Assembly (NCBI GenBank): GCA_033961575.1
Contig: CM066732.1
Location: forward strand, 50,249,001-50,313,000
From: Aselliscus stoliczkanus
Taxonomy: Eukaryota; Chordata; Mammalia; Chiroptera; Hipposideridae
Length of the DNA: 64,000 bases
Direction: 5' to 3'
The notes beneath the pieces are model-generated. The model saw only the letters and a program-made list of their open reading frames with translations, had not been told where the DNA came from and ran no database searches. Positions 1 to 12,016 of the stretch are shown piece after piece. The position numbers and the translations under genes were made by a program. Every line of letters begins with the position of its first letter. Positions within the stretch are counted from its first letter, which is position 1.

Positions 1-90
1 TGGAGAAACTGCAGCCTCATCCTTGTCTTTCTTTCCAGTTACTACTCAACTGCTTGCTTGAATGAATGAAATCCTTTTGCATCTTGAGAG

Positions 91-165
91 GTAGAATGTG
101 AAGTCAGAGAGGTAACGGGGGCCAGATCATAGAGAATGCCCCGGATCGTCCGAAGGATTTTGAAT
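91..165 (-). mobile_element. L2 LINE fragment
   Basis: A short stretch resembles the antisense of the L2 3' region: a 'gtcagagaggta' block followed by 'ccagatcat' and a line resembling the L2 'agggccttgtaggcc' segment. This is judged from memory of the consensus. It is diverged and non-coding. Confidence 0.4.
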
Positions 166-1875
166 CTCTCTACTGCCTGCTGTGGACAGCTGACAGTGCA
201 CGTGGTGGGACCACAGGGAAGCAGGGAGACCAGTTAGCCAGAGATGATCAGGGTGTGTGTGTGTGGGGGGGGGAGTGTGACACCACGGAGGGGGTGAGGA
301 GGAAAGAAGTCGTCTGATTCTGATATCTTTTTAAAGCACGGAAATTGATGTGGGTGTGACAGAAACTCCAAGAGGAGAGAGAGATGACACCAAGGTTTTG
401 GCCTGAGCAAATGAAGCGACGGTGTTGTCAATTTTTGATATGGGGGAAATATTTATTTTAAAGACTGCAAAGTGTAAACTTTGTACCAGGTGAGAGGGGA
501 AACCAGTGCTGTTGGGGACAGAATGACGCTGAGTGACAGAGAGCAGACAAGAATTCAAGAACAGATGCAGGAGAAGGAATAGGAGAAAAGAAATGTAAGA
601 ACAGAGTTAAACCCCTTGATAAACACTGGGCTGTACAGTGGGCTGGATTCTGCTCGACCTGTGAGGACATCTGCATATAATTATTATCTAATTATTTTTT
701 CCATGTGTGTTGTCCATTCATGCAATCATAAGTTTTTGATAACAGGATCCCCTCAGGTTCTAAGGCACACAGTAGTCATTCAGTGGACGCTTCCTAACTG
801 CCTGGCTGGGGCCGCCATGACAGCCGGACCTGACTCACCTCCTTACAGTAACTTGATTAATCTAATCAGAAGGGCGGACCAGCATGGGCGAAGGCGTCTT
901 TCTTATTTTCACTGGGTGGGACCTTCAGACCTCAGCGTTCTCCTTCGTGCGCTTTTGCCCTCGGAGCAGCGTGTGTGTCCTGCTCTCACCCTCTGCATGG
1001 AATGCCCCGGGGTCCTCGGGGGCCTCTGTGTCTAGTCTACGGGTCCAAGAGACGCGACAGTCCTAGTATGGTTTTCCTAGTAAAGAGTGCTAGAACCTTA
1101 AAGAAAAGAAATGATAGGCTGCGATTAAGTGGCCTCGGCCTTTTTGTTTTTTGTATTTGGGGGACCTCTATTCAGTGACTGATGGGCGGCAGATGGGATG
1201 GTTAGAAGTCTGGTGTTAAGGGAGACACTTGAATATTGGTAACATATTTTACAAACCACAGGAAAATCCATGTTGGCTCCCTGTTCAGTTTCACTGCAAA
1301 GGAGATGTGGCCGCTGAATGGATATAGTGATCAGAACTACTTCCCTTTGAGGTCGTGACTTTATCGTTCAGCCATTATTTAAATAGACGGGTCATTGGCC
1401 CTGGTGTTTCTCTCACTTTAAGGGGCTCAGTGAAGAAAACAGACAAGCAGACCCTCCCTGCATTCCACCTCCTCATTTGTCAGGGGAGCCTTTGCACCCA
1501 GCATTTGGTCTCAGTGGTGTTTTGTGCATGAGGGAAAGCACCATTGGGGCACTCCCCGCCTGGGAATTGGGAGGCTCAGGAGGCAGCTCTCCTGGGAGGA
1601 TGGAGACTGGCTGCTCCACAGCCTTTGCTCTTTGAGCCAGTGAGTGTCAGCTGCAAGCAGGGGAATCAAGAAGCCAGTGTCCGTCATGGCGGGAGAAATA
1701 AAGCTGCCTCTGGAATTGCAATGCAAGAGCTCCAAGTGCCCAGTTCTTCTGAACAGAGAGAAGGGCTCAAGCAGAGGAGGCCAAGCATGTTTTCTGTGGA
1801 CCCTCAGCCTCTATACCTTTGCACCCAAAACGTATTCGGCACACAGACGTCTTTATAGTTATCTGTAGTTACTGG
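166..1875. other. unique noncoding stretch
   Basis: I see no gene or confident repeat here. A small (GT)6 run followed by nine G lies at 251-273. Short reading frames on both strands lack coding character and domain similarity, so I treat them as chance. Confidence 0.5.
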
Positions 1876-2275
1876 TGTGGATTGAACTGGGTCCCTCTAA
1901 AATGATATGTTGGAGTCCTACATCCCAGTACCTCGAATGTAAGTGAGATAAGGTCTTTACAAAGATAATCAAGTTAATAAGGACATGGGGGAGGCCCCTA
2001 ATGGAATATGACTGGCTTCCTTATAAAAAGAGGAAAACTGAGAGACAGACACGCACAGAGGAAAGTCAGTGTAAAAAGAGACACAGGGAGAAGACAGCTA
2101 TCTACCAGCCAAGGAGGGGGACCTGGAATAGATCCTTTCCTCCAGGTACTCAGAAGGAGCCAACCCTACTGGCACCTTGGTTTCAGAGTTCTAGCTCCAG
2201 AACTCTGAGACAATACATGTCTGTTGTAAGCCCCCAGTGTGTGGTACTTGTTCTGGCAGCCCTAGGAAACGCATG
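1876..2275 (+). mobile_element. ERVL-MaLR solo LTR, MLT1-like
   Basis: The order of landmarks matches the MLT1 class of MaLR LTRs. It starts with 'tgtggattgaactgggtcc', followed by the 'atatgttggagtccta' block, an 'ccttataaaaagagga' block, a 'gacacagggagaagac' block, 'ctccagaactctgaga', and the terminal 'ttgttctggcagcccta'. It is about 400 bp long, which is usual for these LTRs. No internal retroviral sequence flanks it, so it is a solo LTR. It is an ancient eutherian relic. Confidence 0.8.
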
Positions 2276-2429
2276 TCCTTACCTGTGGTGCTTACTACAC
2301 CATGGGTTCTCCCATTGGCTCCTCCCAATATATTGGTTGGTTGATATGATCGTTAGCTAGGTGGATAATAGAGTTTGGTGTTTGGGTTACCTCCAAAGAT
2401 AAATAAAATAGGCTATATAGGATGGTTTG

Positions 2430-2640
2430 TAATGGATATTCTGTGGATCAGCCATTTGGGCTGAGCTCAACTGAGTATTTTTCTGCTGGTCCTATCTGTG
2501 GTCACTCATGGGATTTCAGTCACAGGGGCTCAACTTTGGCTGGCAAGTCTAAAATGACTTCATTCATACGTTTGGTGGTTGGTATTGGCTGTGACAGCCA
2601 GTGTGACATAGGACCTCCCACCCTCAAGGAGTTTGGTCTT
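2430..2640 (+). mobile_element. ancient interspersed repeat, family not assigned
   Basis: The segment with 'ttctgctggtcctatctgtggtc' style wording, then 'ggctggcaagtctaaaatg' and 'ttggtattggctgtgac', belongs to a repeat recurring in mammalian DNA. Related stretches are at 6055-6240, 35772-36115 and 55290-55680 in this window. I cannot name the family with confidence. Confidence 0.4.
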
Positions 2641-5084
2641 GGCTTCTTTGCATGGCAGTTATACAGTTCCAAGAGCTTTATCCACATTCTTACTGATTTC
2701 CTTAGGATGGTTTACCAGAAGTTAAATTGCTTAGGTTAAAAGGCATGCACAGTTTTTAGACTTTGCCTGGGTTTTTGACAAAAATGTTTGTTCTTTAACC
2801 AAATATTATGACCAGGTATTATGTATATAGTAATTTTCCCTTTGTCAATGTTTTCTATAACTCACATTCACATGTGGGGGAAAAAAAAAAGTCACACTCT
2901 CTACCTGACTGCATTCAATCAATTCCTAAATTAAGTAGTGCAAGTGGAAATGTAATTCAGTGCAGATATCCCTGCGGAGCAGGTGGACTACAGATTTATT
3001 AAGTGGGTTTCATGCCCCATTATTAAACATATCCTGGCTTTTCTAGCTGGAGAAGGAAAAGGGACACACATTTTTACTTTAATGAAATTATTGTAGCATT
3101 AAAACCCAACAACTTGTCTATAGTTTCCTTTGTTTAGGAAAAACGTGCATTTCTGTCATTTCTACATATGTCTCAAATATAATTGGAGTCCCGTTTCATT
3201 TAAAATCCAAGAAGCATGCTTGTTTAAAACGCTGGCTGCCATTTTGTTTCAAGATCTCTAATAGAACATTATTTAACCTTAACATCTACCTAGTATTTTC
3301 CATTAGTGTGCCAGATCAGGTCAGAATCAGCTCGGGGACAGAGAAGTGAGCTTCAGAGGCACCCTAAGAGCAGCATGACGAATCATGCCCATCTGCTTGT
3401 CGCACAGATGCTTAAAGGGGAGGGACAAACACCAAGTCGGGAGAAGAGTTGCTTGGTGATCCTGGTATCTTCCCCACATAGCCAGCTCCTCAGATTATCT
3501 TTCAAGAGACAGACAGATATAGGCTCAATGTTAAGTAGTATCATTATTTGGTCAGTAAGAAGGGGAATAAAACAAGTGAAACCTCCAAAAGGTGCTGTGA
3601 AATCCAAGTCTTTTGATAAAAATTCTGAGAACTTCCTTCCACCCCAGTGGCAGGGGTGATAGAAAGATGGGCTTATGCTTCTTTTTGGTTCTGGGTGATC
3701 GCTTCCCAAGAACCTGTATTACATCTATTCCAATCTATATTTTCAGCTAAACTGTCTTTATGTTTCTCAGGGAATTGAATACATTCGTTTTCTTACTGGC
3801 AGGCAAAGGTTAAAATAGACAGAAAATACTGCACTTCATCCCAAAGGCTTTATGCGGTTCATCTTTAAAATCACACTGGCATCTTTCATCGGCATAAGAC
3901 TTTGAAAACAGTCTAGGTGCTGTGGTCACGGAGACATCAATTCCAGGATAAGCTTAGCCCCACACCACTTATGGGCCACGCAAGCCACTGTCGGAGCCTT
4001 AGTGTATTCGTCTGAAGGACTGAGTCACTTCTAATATTTTCAGTGGCTATTAGAATGCAGACTAATTGCATCTAAAGCCAGTGATACCAAGCCAGGCACA
4101 CAGGAGACTTGAATTCATAATAATTGTACTTATTAGTACATGATTAGGTCAGATATTATTGCTCCCATTTTAGGGACAGTAAAAACAGACTGGGGAAGCA
4201 TCTCCCAGGTTCCATGAAGCTGCTCAGCACCTCACCTCACACACAGCACTAGCCGTGAGCGTCATATGGTGTCACTGGGCTCATGGGACGGAATGGTCAG
4301 GACATCTTTGCGCTCAGCACACAGGTTTTTGTTTCTTTGTTTATTTTTTGCTTTTTTTTAGATTTATAATGGAAATGTGCAAGACACTGAGCATCTGGGT
4401 TTAGTAAAGCATCCCTTGTTCCCATGACGATTGATATTGGTTGTAAGATTCAAAATCACTTCCGGGACACTGGCCTCCATCGGTACGTACCCCAAGGGCA
4501 CATTCATCTACTTTGGGTCTTGTTGAGCAGTCACCCTCATGTGGAGCCCCCAGTAGACCAGATGCAATATTTTTATGCATTCCATGCTTGTAACCCAATG
4601 CAGTTGTTCACCTCAGCAGAGTGGCTTCAGGGGTAAATACGTCTGTGAGAGCATGGACGTTACAAAGCCAGGTCCTCAGTGGAAGTGGTGGCATGTTGGG
4701 CTAGGCTGGTGACTGTTCTTAGGAACGCTTGCTTCTAATCCAGTCACAGGTACTTTTCCTTTGACAAATCAGAACCAACAGTCTGCACAGCCAGACTCCT
4801 GGCTCCACCCCTAAGTGCACTGCACACCTAGCCATTGGTACGTCTCATTGCCAGATGGGTCTTCTTCAGCTACTGCCATTCTTACCTCTCCACCCTTATT
4901 AGCTAGTCCTCCTCTGACTCTTCAGAGCTCCTCTCTATCTGGATGTGACTCAGTCCTTTTGTGTATAGAGTAGCACACTCGGGGCTGAGGCTAATGATGA
5001 GAGAGAAGGGGGCTGAGGTGGTGGAAGGCATACGAGAAGCAGGATGGTGAGAGGACAAAATCATGTTTGGCTTTGTGATATGAC
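2641..5084. other. mostly unique noncoding stretch
   Basis: No gene is visible. Two weak MIR-like patches may lie at about 3940-4060 (plus) and 4130-4230 (minus; 'ctcccattttagggacag' resembles the MIR 'cattttacagatgagg' block). A short A-run is at 2880-2890. Confidence 0.4.
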
Positions 5085-5268
5085 TTTTTTTTTTTCAATT
5101 AAGTTGAAAAATTTTCAGTTGACATTCAATATTATTTTACATTAGTTTCAGGGGTACAGCAGAATGGTTAGACATTTCTATAATTCATGCAGTAATCCCT
5201 CTGATTGGCCTAGTACCCACCTGGCACTGTACAGAGTTGTTGTAACATTGTCGATGACAGAGAATATG
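5085..5268 (-). mobile_element. L1 3' end fragment
   Basis: Starts with a T-run (5085-5095), the antisense of a poly(A) tail. It continues with 'cagttgacattcaatatt' and 'ttagtttcaggggtacag', the antisense of the L1 3' UTR terminus common in bats, horses and carnivores. It is strongly 5'-truncated, at about 180 bp. Confidence 0.75.
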
Positions 5269-7009
5269 GTCAGTAATGTGAAATGACGTTTATCCCCATA
5301 GACAGCTTTTCCAACTCTAAGATGTGGCATTTTTTAAATCAAAAGCCAAAGTAGCATCCTTAGCTAATTCATTGCAAGTCTGAAGTGAAATCTTAAAAAA
5401 AGTATCTGTGTGTTATGGGGGTGTCCGTATTGGAGGTGACATGATATTCAGGCAGGAGGAAAGCCAAGTCGTTGATCAAAATGTCTGTGTTGGGCCTGAG
5501 GAAGTGTGGGGACTTTTAGACAAAGCAGTGGGTAGGCAGAGGAACCTTAGTGATTTTTCTTTGCTAAAATCCTGTGTATTAGTTTTATATTATTGAGACA
5601 GACACTGCTAGTGACGTAGCCCCCTTGTTCCTTGTAGAAAACACCATGGCATTTTCCCAGGCCTTCAGTGGGCCCTGGTACTGTTATTCACCCTGTTAGA
5701 CCCCTGGCTACCTGAGTTGGGCACATGACTCAGTTATGACCAATGACATTTTGGTTTTCTTTCCTGGAATCATTGGCACCATCCTTCCAGCTTCTCCTTT
5801 CTTCTTCTTCTTGCCTAGGATTGTGTGGAGGTCGAGGTGGAGACAGAGCAGCTATCTTGCAACTATGTAATGATAAGCTCATGGGCAGGCACCTAAGAGG
5901 AGTCAGGGTATCTGAAAGGAAAGACTCAGGGCCACTGCCCTGAGCCATGTCCAACTCTAGACTGCTGCCCACATACTTCTAGCTGTGAGAAGCAGTGTTT
6001 TGTCATTTGAACTAAATGCATTCCTAGCTGAGACAATTGATGACATCAAGTGATAACTGCATTTGTTAGGGTAAGAATAGCAGCTATAAACAACAACCGC
6101 CAAACATCAGGGCATTTTATAGTAGAAGTTTATTTTTCATTCACATAAAACCCCAACTGATATTCCTGATCAACAGAGAACTCTTCTCAATAAATAGCTA
6201 TTTGGGGGGCCTCTTTCTCTCCGGTGACTGCCACCTCTAACTCACGGTTTTCAAAGTCACCCTATGTTGGACTTCCAGCTGGCACAGTGGGAAGAGAGCA
6301 TTGTGGGGCGAGGAGGGGACCCAGAGGGTGTGGACCCATCCTAGAAGTGGCACGTGTCACTCCTCCCATCTTTCCATTGACCAGAACCCAGTATTTAGTC
6401 CCAATAACTATTGCCTTGTCAGAAAAATCATGACTTATTTTTTTCTATGATTTTTGTTGCAAAAATGCGTCATGACTTTTCCAACAACCCCATACATGTG
6501 AAGCAGGTGATACAGTCTGACCGTGGATGAAGATGAGTTTGGTGAAAAACTGACTGGCATCTGGGGCAGCTACTAGAACCGCACGTGGTCTGCCACTGCC
6601 TCATTCCTGGGGTGCTGCGTGGGCGTCCTGAGAGATGAGCTAGCCCTTCGTTTTCTATAATGGCGCTTTACAGTCACGCCCGTCTTCCTTTGGTGTTAGG
6701 ATGGTGGAGTGTGCACACAGACAAGCAACCAAGCTGTGGCTTTCCTTCAGCTCATGAGGGAAAGTAGGGGACAATGGTAGGGTCTGGATGTTGATATTAA
6801 TTTTTCTGCTTGACTTGGGGAAGCAGGATTTGGGAGAAGAGAGGAATACAAATTATTTATATTTTTCAATCTTCAAAACCACAAAGTGTATTTTGTAAAA
6901 TAGTAAAATGGATGGAAAACCAGCAACTATTTGTTTGGCCAAGGTTCTTCACTGACCTTGTTGCTGGAAAGGAGATGGGACATGGTGGTGGGAACCTCAG
7001 ACTTAGCTT
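5269..7009. other. mostly unique noncoding stretch
   Basis: I find no coding sequence. One ancient repeat relic lies at 6055-6240 and is listed separately. The rest shows no motif I can assign. Confidence 0.45.
6055..6240 (+). mobile_element. ancient interspersed repeat, family not assigned
   Basis: It reads 'atttgttagggtaagaatag', 'aacaacaaccgccaaaca', then 'tttatttttcattcaca', which parallels the start of the repeat at 35772-36115. Diverged and partial. Confidence 0.4.
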
Positions 7010-7240
7010 TTGAATCCCAGCTTCCCCAGTTAGTGGTTCTCTAACTTTGGGCAAATTCCTCAGTGGTTCTGAGCCTCCATGTTTTTATCTATGAAAAAGG
7101 AATTAATAAAAGTGATTACCTCATAGGGATGTTGAGAGAATTGAATGAGATGAAAGATAAAAAGTGCTCAGTGTAGGGTCTGACTGATTGCAAGTATTCA
7201 ATAGATGTTAGATGATGATGATGAAGATGATGGTGATTCT
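7010..7240 (+). mobile_element. MIR SINE
   Basis: The MIR core and tail are recognisable in order: 'ctaactttgggcaaattcct', 'gagcctccatgttttta', 'tacctcatagggatgttgag', 'aagtgctcagtgtag' and 'tattcaatagatgtta'. A short (GAT)n tract at 7211-7235 follows the tail. Confidence 0.8.
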
Positions 7241-7302
7241 GAGTTAATAAAATACTTTATTTAGTTCAAGAAACAGTTACCAAAAGTGAACTTAGTACTT
7301 TC

Positions 7303-7836
7303 TTTAAGTTTTATTGTATTGTGATAAGAACAGTTATCATGAGATCCATTCTCTTAACTAATTTTGAGGTATTGCTGAGCACAGGTTCTATGTTGCACAG
7401 CAGAGCTCTAGGGCTTATTCATCCTGCTGGAGTGAAACTTTATGCCCACTGATTCGTAGCTCCCCATTTCTCCCTCCCCCAACCCGTGACAACCATCATT
7501 CACTCTTTGATTCTATGAATTTGACTATTTTAGATACCTCATGTATGGGCAGCCATGCAGTATTTGTTTTTCTGTGACTGGCTTATTTCTCTTAGCATAA
7601 TGTCTTCAGGGTTTATTCACATTGTTGCATATTGCAGAATTTCATTTTTATCAAGACTTGCAGTATTCCATTGTATGTATATACTACATTTCCTTTTTCT
7701 CTCATTTGTCAATGGACATTTAGATTGTGTCCACCTATTGGCTACTGTAACTACTGCTGTAGTGAACATGGGAGTGCTAATCTCTTTGGGATTCTGATTT
7801 CCATTCTTTTGGCTAAATATCCAAAGGTGGGGTTGC
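7303..7836 (-). mobile_element. L1 3' portion (minus-strand half of an inverted L1)
   Basis: Read on the minus strand, this is the end of L1 ORF2 and the 3' UTR. The plus strand shows its antisense landmarks 'ttctatgaatttgac', 'gactggcttatttctcttag', 'attccattgtatgtatata' and 'aatggacatttagattg'. At about 7836 it abuts a plus-oriented L1 segment that is the next upstream part of the same element. Confidence 0.85.
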
Positions 7837-8340
7837 AATTAAAAAGTTTCTGCACAACAAAAAGAACCCAGCAACAAAATGAAAAGGCAACCTATAGAAT
7901 AGGAGAAAATATGTGTAAACCATATGACTGATAAGATATTAATCTCCAAAAAAATATAAGGAACTTCTGCAACTCAATAACAAAACAAAACTAACACACA
8001 TTTTAAAAATGGACTAAGGATTTAAAAAGACATTTCTTCAAAGAAGACGTACAAATGGCCAACAAGTACATGAAAAAATCTTCAACATCATGATTATCAG
8101 GGGAATGCAAATCAAAACCACAGTGAAATATCACTTCACACTTGTAGGGATGGGTAATAAAAACACAAATGATAAGTACTGACGAATGTGGAGAAATTGA
8201 CACCTGTATACTGTTGGTGGGAATGCAAAATGGTACAGTCACTATGGAAACCAGTATGAAGGTTCCTCAAAAAATTGAAAATAGAACTACCGTATGATCC
8301 AGCAATTCCACTTCTGGGTATTTATCCAAAAGAATTCTTA
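7837..8340 (+). mobile_element. L1 ORF2 C-terminal segment (inverted 5' half)
   Basis: Plus-strand landmarks are L1 ORF2: 'gtttctgcacaacaaaaag', 'tggccaacaagtacatgaaa', 'ctgttggtgggaatgcaaa', 'ctatggaaaccagtatg', 'tatgatccagcaattccac'. The last block encodes the L1 peptide region around YDPAIPLL, here mutated with frame breaks. The segment ends at 'tttatccaaaagaattctt', and the minus-strand neighbour begins at the corresponding point. The two halves are therefore consecutive L1 sequence in opposite orientation. Confidence 0.85.
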
Positions 8341-8929
8341 CTATTAAAAGATTTATGATTCATCAGTTTGGAGTGTCCAGAGAAAGCCTCTAGATGGCGC
8401 TGAAGCAGAGAATCAGCTTGGCACCCAATCTGAGATGCTCAAATGTAGTTCCATATCATTTCTCCTAAGGCAGAAACCTCACGAGTCAAAACTGTAACTG
8501 TATTAGATGAAGTAATCTGGAAAACTTCTCCCCTCTTCTTTACCTCTGCGATTCCATGTGTCTTTGGAGCAGGAATTGTTGGCCCTTCGTGGGTTGTTTC
8601 CTAAAACAGTATCAACCTCCAATCTCAATTTCAATCTAGAGAGACAATATATGTTAAGTACACACAGTATTGTTGCTTGATGCACATTAAATGCTCAGTG
8701 CTATTCTGCGCCCACGCCCCCCCGCCCCCGGACCCCTGCACACACATCCTTTTTAAAAATCTCTAACAGGCAAAGGGGATCTCCTTCTATTTCTTTCCTC
8801 ATCAGTCTGGTTAGTGGGCAGCAAACTTTCAAAATCTGTGTTTGATTAGTAAAAGATTGAGGTCAGCAAAGTTTCCCTGATCAGTTGTATTTATCTGAAA
8901 CATGGTTGGATGTAGAGATCTCAGGTCCG
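8341..8929. other. unique noncoding stretch
   Basis: No gene or repeat recognised. The stretch holds the C-run block listed at 8709-8736. Confidence 0.45.
8709..8736 (-). other. potential G-quadruplex / i-motif site
   Basis: Runs of three, seven, five and four C are separated by one to four bases on the plus strand. The minus strand therefore fits the four-G-run quadruplex pattern. This is only sequence potential; no promoter context is evident. Confidence 0.5.
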
Positions 8930-9040
8930 AGCTCTGGACTCAGAAAAGCTTGGGTGTAACACCCAGCTCAGCCAGGAGCTGTGTGCTCTCGAATATCCAA
9001 TTCACCTCCATTTGTAACTAGGGGTAATAATACATCACTT
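8930..9040 (+). mobile_element. MIR SINE fragment
   Basis: 'gctctggactcagaaaagct', 'acacccagctcagccag', 'gagctgtgtgctc', then 'taactaggggtaataatac' follow the MIR order (trait sentence: item, location, then first half of the tail). Diverged. Confidence 0.6.
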
Positions 9041-9714
9041 ATTTGGGGGACAGAATGCAGAGTGCAGACATTTCAATTGAATCCCCAGTTCAGCCCTACA
9101 TGCACTTCTCAGAATGACTCTTCCCTAGGGCCGGACTGTGGGAGGGGGGCACCCACAGAACGCTTTGTCCCCGTTCCAAACCAACCTTCCTGCTTCCTTT
9201 TTCTTAAGACCCTGTCTTCTCTTCCACTTGTGATGAGTTGGTTGGGTGAACTCGAAACAGTCAGCGTAAGCTGGCCAGCCAGGCTCCCTGAGGCAGTGAT
9301 GGGGGCGAGGAGAGAAACTGAGTGTGAGGCCTCTGACCTGCTGAACTGTCCGGGTCCAGACGCGTCACATCTCCCAGCTCCTCGTCTGCCATACACAAAG
9401 GTGCACGAACCGTCTCCAAGGCCCTTCCGCCCTTCGTCTGGGTTCTTAGTGAGTGCAAAGGTGGCTGCTGTGTGCGGCGAGACAGTCCGTGAGACCATGA
9501 GTCTTTCCTAGAGGTTGGAGTGGGTCTTGGATGATACCTTGGGAAAGCTGGTAATTTCATGCGTCCTTAACATGTCTCTGACGTACTTGTATGTGCAGGG
9601 CATGTGTGAGACTTTGGTTTATCTAAGAATGAAAATTAATTGCAAGTATAAAATTCATATATCTCTGCCTTCGTGATCAGGTGAAGGACTTATTAAGACC
9701 CTGAAAGTGATGTT

Positions 9715-9975
9715 TCTTTAAAATATTTGTTCATCAAAAACACAGATAAATATAAAGAAAAACACAAACATGGTTTACAATTTCACCTCCCACATAAACT
9801 CTGATGATCCAAAATATTAAAAAAAAGGTATGTGAGTCCAGCTAAAATATGTAAACAGTTCAGAAAGGAACATGATGAACAGAGAAATCCTTTCCCCTGT
9901 TCCTTTTCACTCCTGCTAGCAGCTTTCCGTGATTCTTCCAGAAACATTTATGTATTTGCCAGCACATGTGTGCAT

Positions 9976-10011
<36 letters not shown>

Positions 10012-10180
10012 TAATTGTGGAAAAGAAATTAATTGTGACCTATAATCCTATAGGTCAACTTTTTCATTTCACAGTTACTCTGTTACTCAAAGCTGTATCA
10101 CCCTGGCCCCTAACAGCCACCAATATAAAGGGAGTTTATGTGGATTTACCCACCGAGTTTTGCACCAGCTCTCTGTAAAG
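9715..10180 (-). mobile_element. old L1 3' UTR fragment with internal (CA)n
   Basis: The blocks 'acacagataaatataaag', 'tacaatttcacctccca', 'tccagaaacatttatgtat' and 'gttttgcaccagctctctg' resemble the antisense of an L1M-type 3' region. The dinucleotide run at 9978-10010 lies where these elements often carry an expanded (CA)n. Assignment is by remembered similarity only. Confidence 0.5.
9978..10010. repeat. (CA)n microsatellite
   Basis: An uninterrupted CA run of about 16 units, preceded by an imperfect 'tgtgtgcatgtaca' segment. Confidence 0.95.
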
Positions 10181-10461
10181 TTTCTTTATCTGACCTTCAC
10201 GGTGGTGAAATTTTTTTAGTATCCCTTGTCCTCTCCAAGTTCTTTTTTGCAATTTTCTAAATCAGACATCTTCTTGGGAGGCATATTAAAAGGGTTTAAA
10301 ATTTGGATAATAAAATAAATTGCTCATTTCCTGTAAACAGCATTCCAGCATGCATTATTCAGTCTCAGAATTATCCTGATTACAACTGCTGACTTCAGGC
10401 AGCTATAGGCTCTCTGCTCTTGGGCTTGGTGACATGGTAGTTGTGTTTTTTGAGAGAAAAA

Positions 10462-10482
10462 CAACAACAACAACAAAAACCA
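10462..10482. repeat. (CAA)n short tandem repeat
   Basis: Repeated 'aac' units in 'aacaacaacaacaacaa', about six copies, after an A-run. Confidence 0.85.
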
Positions 10483-11502
10483 GTGCAACTTTCAGAGAGG
10501 ATTTTTGTTTTGTCTTATTTGTTTTAAACTCCAATTAAGGGAACTGTCTACTTTTGTAAGACCAATGTATGTTTTGCCGATTGTGTAAGGAGTCTTGTAT
10601 GGAACCCTGAATTAGCTGGAAACACGTTGGCAGTCAGAATTGATGGTGTTTTCCTGCCCTCTGCAGAAAGCTAGCTATGCCAACTGGATTGTTAACCTGA
10701 CCTTGATCAGAACTCCTTACGAGCAGGGGCACCCGAGGCATTTTTCTGAGGTTCTGCAGGGAGAGGGTGAGTGGGATTTAGAAGTTCTTGGAGGCACCCT
10801 GGTTGCTCTGGGGAGTGAGTGTAGAACAGAACAGAGTGGGGTATGCATGTTCTCTGCTCATGCAGTGGCGTTTTTGGGGCCTGCACACAGGTTTTGCCAA
10901 ATCACAACACAATGGGGGCTGAGGTTCCACTCCCGTCATCAGGGCCACAATGTGACAGTAACAGTTCCCCACTCGTCACTTTTGGGCCATCTCTGTGATA
11001 ACCCTGAGAGGTGTCCTCTTAAGAATGGGACAGGAGGAGCAAACAGTCATTTTAACTTTGAGGAACTCTAAAAACACAAACCATGCCACGTAAAATTACA
11101 AATCAGTTCATAAAATCATAATAACTGACCTGCACAATGTGAATTTCCTGGAATGGGCACTCAGATTGGGTGCAAGTAACAGGTAATGAAGGGACTTTAC
11201 AGAGATGATTAACAAGGGCCTCCACTTTTTATTGGACTCATTTTGTTAATCCCTAAAATTAAGGAATTCCAGGTGTATGGAGCCAAGTATGCAAATGATT
11301 TCCTTCCGCCTAGCTGCTGATTTCATAAAAGGTCCTCAAACAGAGAAATAAAACACACAGAATGGGAAAGCTTTATGGCACAGTCGAGAATATTGTGCCT
11401 TTAAATAGTTCAGACAAGCAGTGCGTGCTGTAAATTTGCCACAGAGACAAATTTGTGCAAAGCTATAAAAAGAGCAAAAGTGAAGCTGAAAGGAAAAGGC
11501 TT

Positions 11503-11534
11503 GGGGGGGGGGTGCGGGGAAGGGGGGTGCCAGG
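11503..11534 (+). other. potential G-quadruplex site
   Basis: G-runs of ten, four, six and three in about 32 bp fit the quadruplex pattern on the plus strand. It lies in otherwise unremarkable sequence. Confidence 0.5.
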
Positions 11535-11850
11535 GAAAACTCTGGAGATCTCGGGGGCCAAGGCAGTGTTGACTCAGCTGAGGCAGCCGCTGGGGGAGTG
11601 CCAGTGGGAACACAATGTATGGAGCGGGCTCATTTGACACAGAAAGAGATGGAGAAAGAAAAATGGAGACATTTTTATACCACTGGGGGCTGAGAGCATT
11701 GCATTTCCCTGGTGTTCTAGCTGGATGGTTGGCACACTCTAACCCAAGGGCCAAACCCAACCAAGTACCTGCTTTCCTCTGGCCCAACAGCTGAGAATGG
11801 TTTTCGCATTTTCAAGTAGTTGAAAAAAAGCGTAATATTTCATGACATGT

Positions 11851-11900
11851 AAAAATGATATAAGATGAAAAAAAAAAAAAGAAAAAAAATGATATAAGAT
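11851..11900 (+). mobile_element. poly(A)-only retrotransposition scar
   Basis: The 16-mer 'aaaaatgatataagat' occurs at 11851-11866 and again at 11885-11900, separated by an almost pure A-run (G, thirteen A, G, A's). This is the layout of an L1-machinery insertion: a target-site duplication around a tail with no body. The upstream junction 't|aaaa' fits the usual L1 endonuclease preference. Slippage duplication is the main alternative. Confidence 0.6.
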
Positions 11901-12016
11901 ACAAACTTCAGTGGCTGTAAATACAGTTTTGTGGGAATCTATCTTGCATGATCTATGGCCTATCATATTTACCGACTAGCCTTTTCCAGAAAGAATGTGA
12001 AGACCCCTATTCTAGA

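Larger units (their letters stand above)
10181..11850. other. mostly unique noncoding stretch
   Basis: No gene is supported. A pyrimidine-rich tract plus 'ctctgcag' at about 10652-10667 resembles a splice acceptor. The frame that follows has no recognisable protein, and no matching donor stands out. G-runs at 11503-11534 are listed separately. Confidence 0.45.

Noticed and set aside
8981..9511. Longest plus-strand frame outside repeats (176 codons)
   Set aside because: It starts inside a MIR fragment, the opposite strand is equally open (9109-9498), and the translation shows no domain or codon pattern of a real protein.
10640..11071. Possible exon after an acceptor-like 'ctctgcag' at about 10660
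   Set aside because: No matching protein is recognised, no donor site stands out, and no partner exon is seen; acceptor-like words are frequent by chance.
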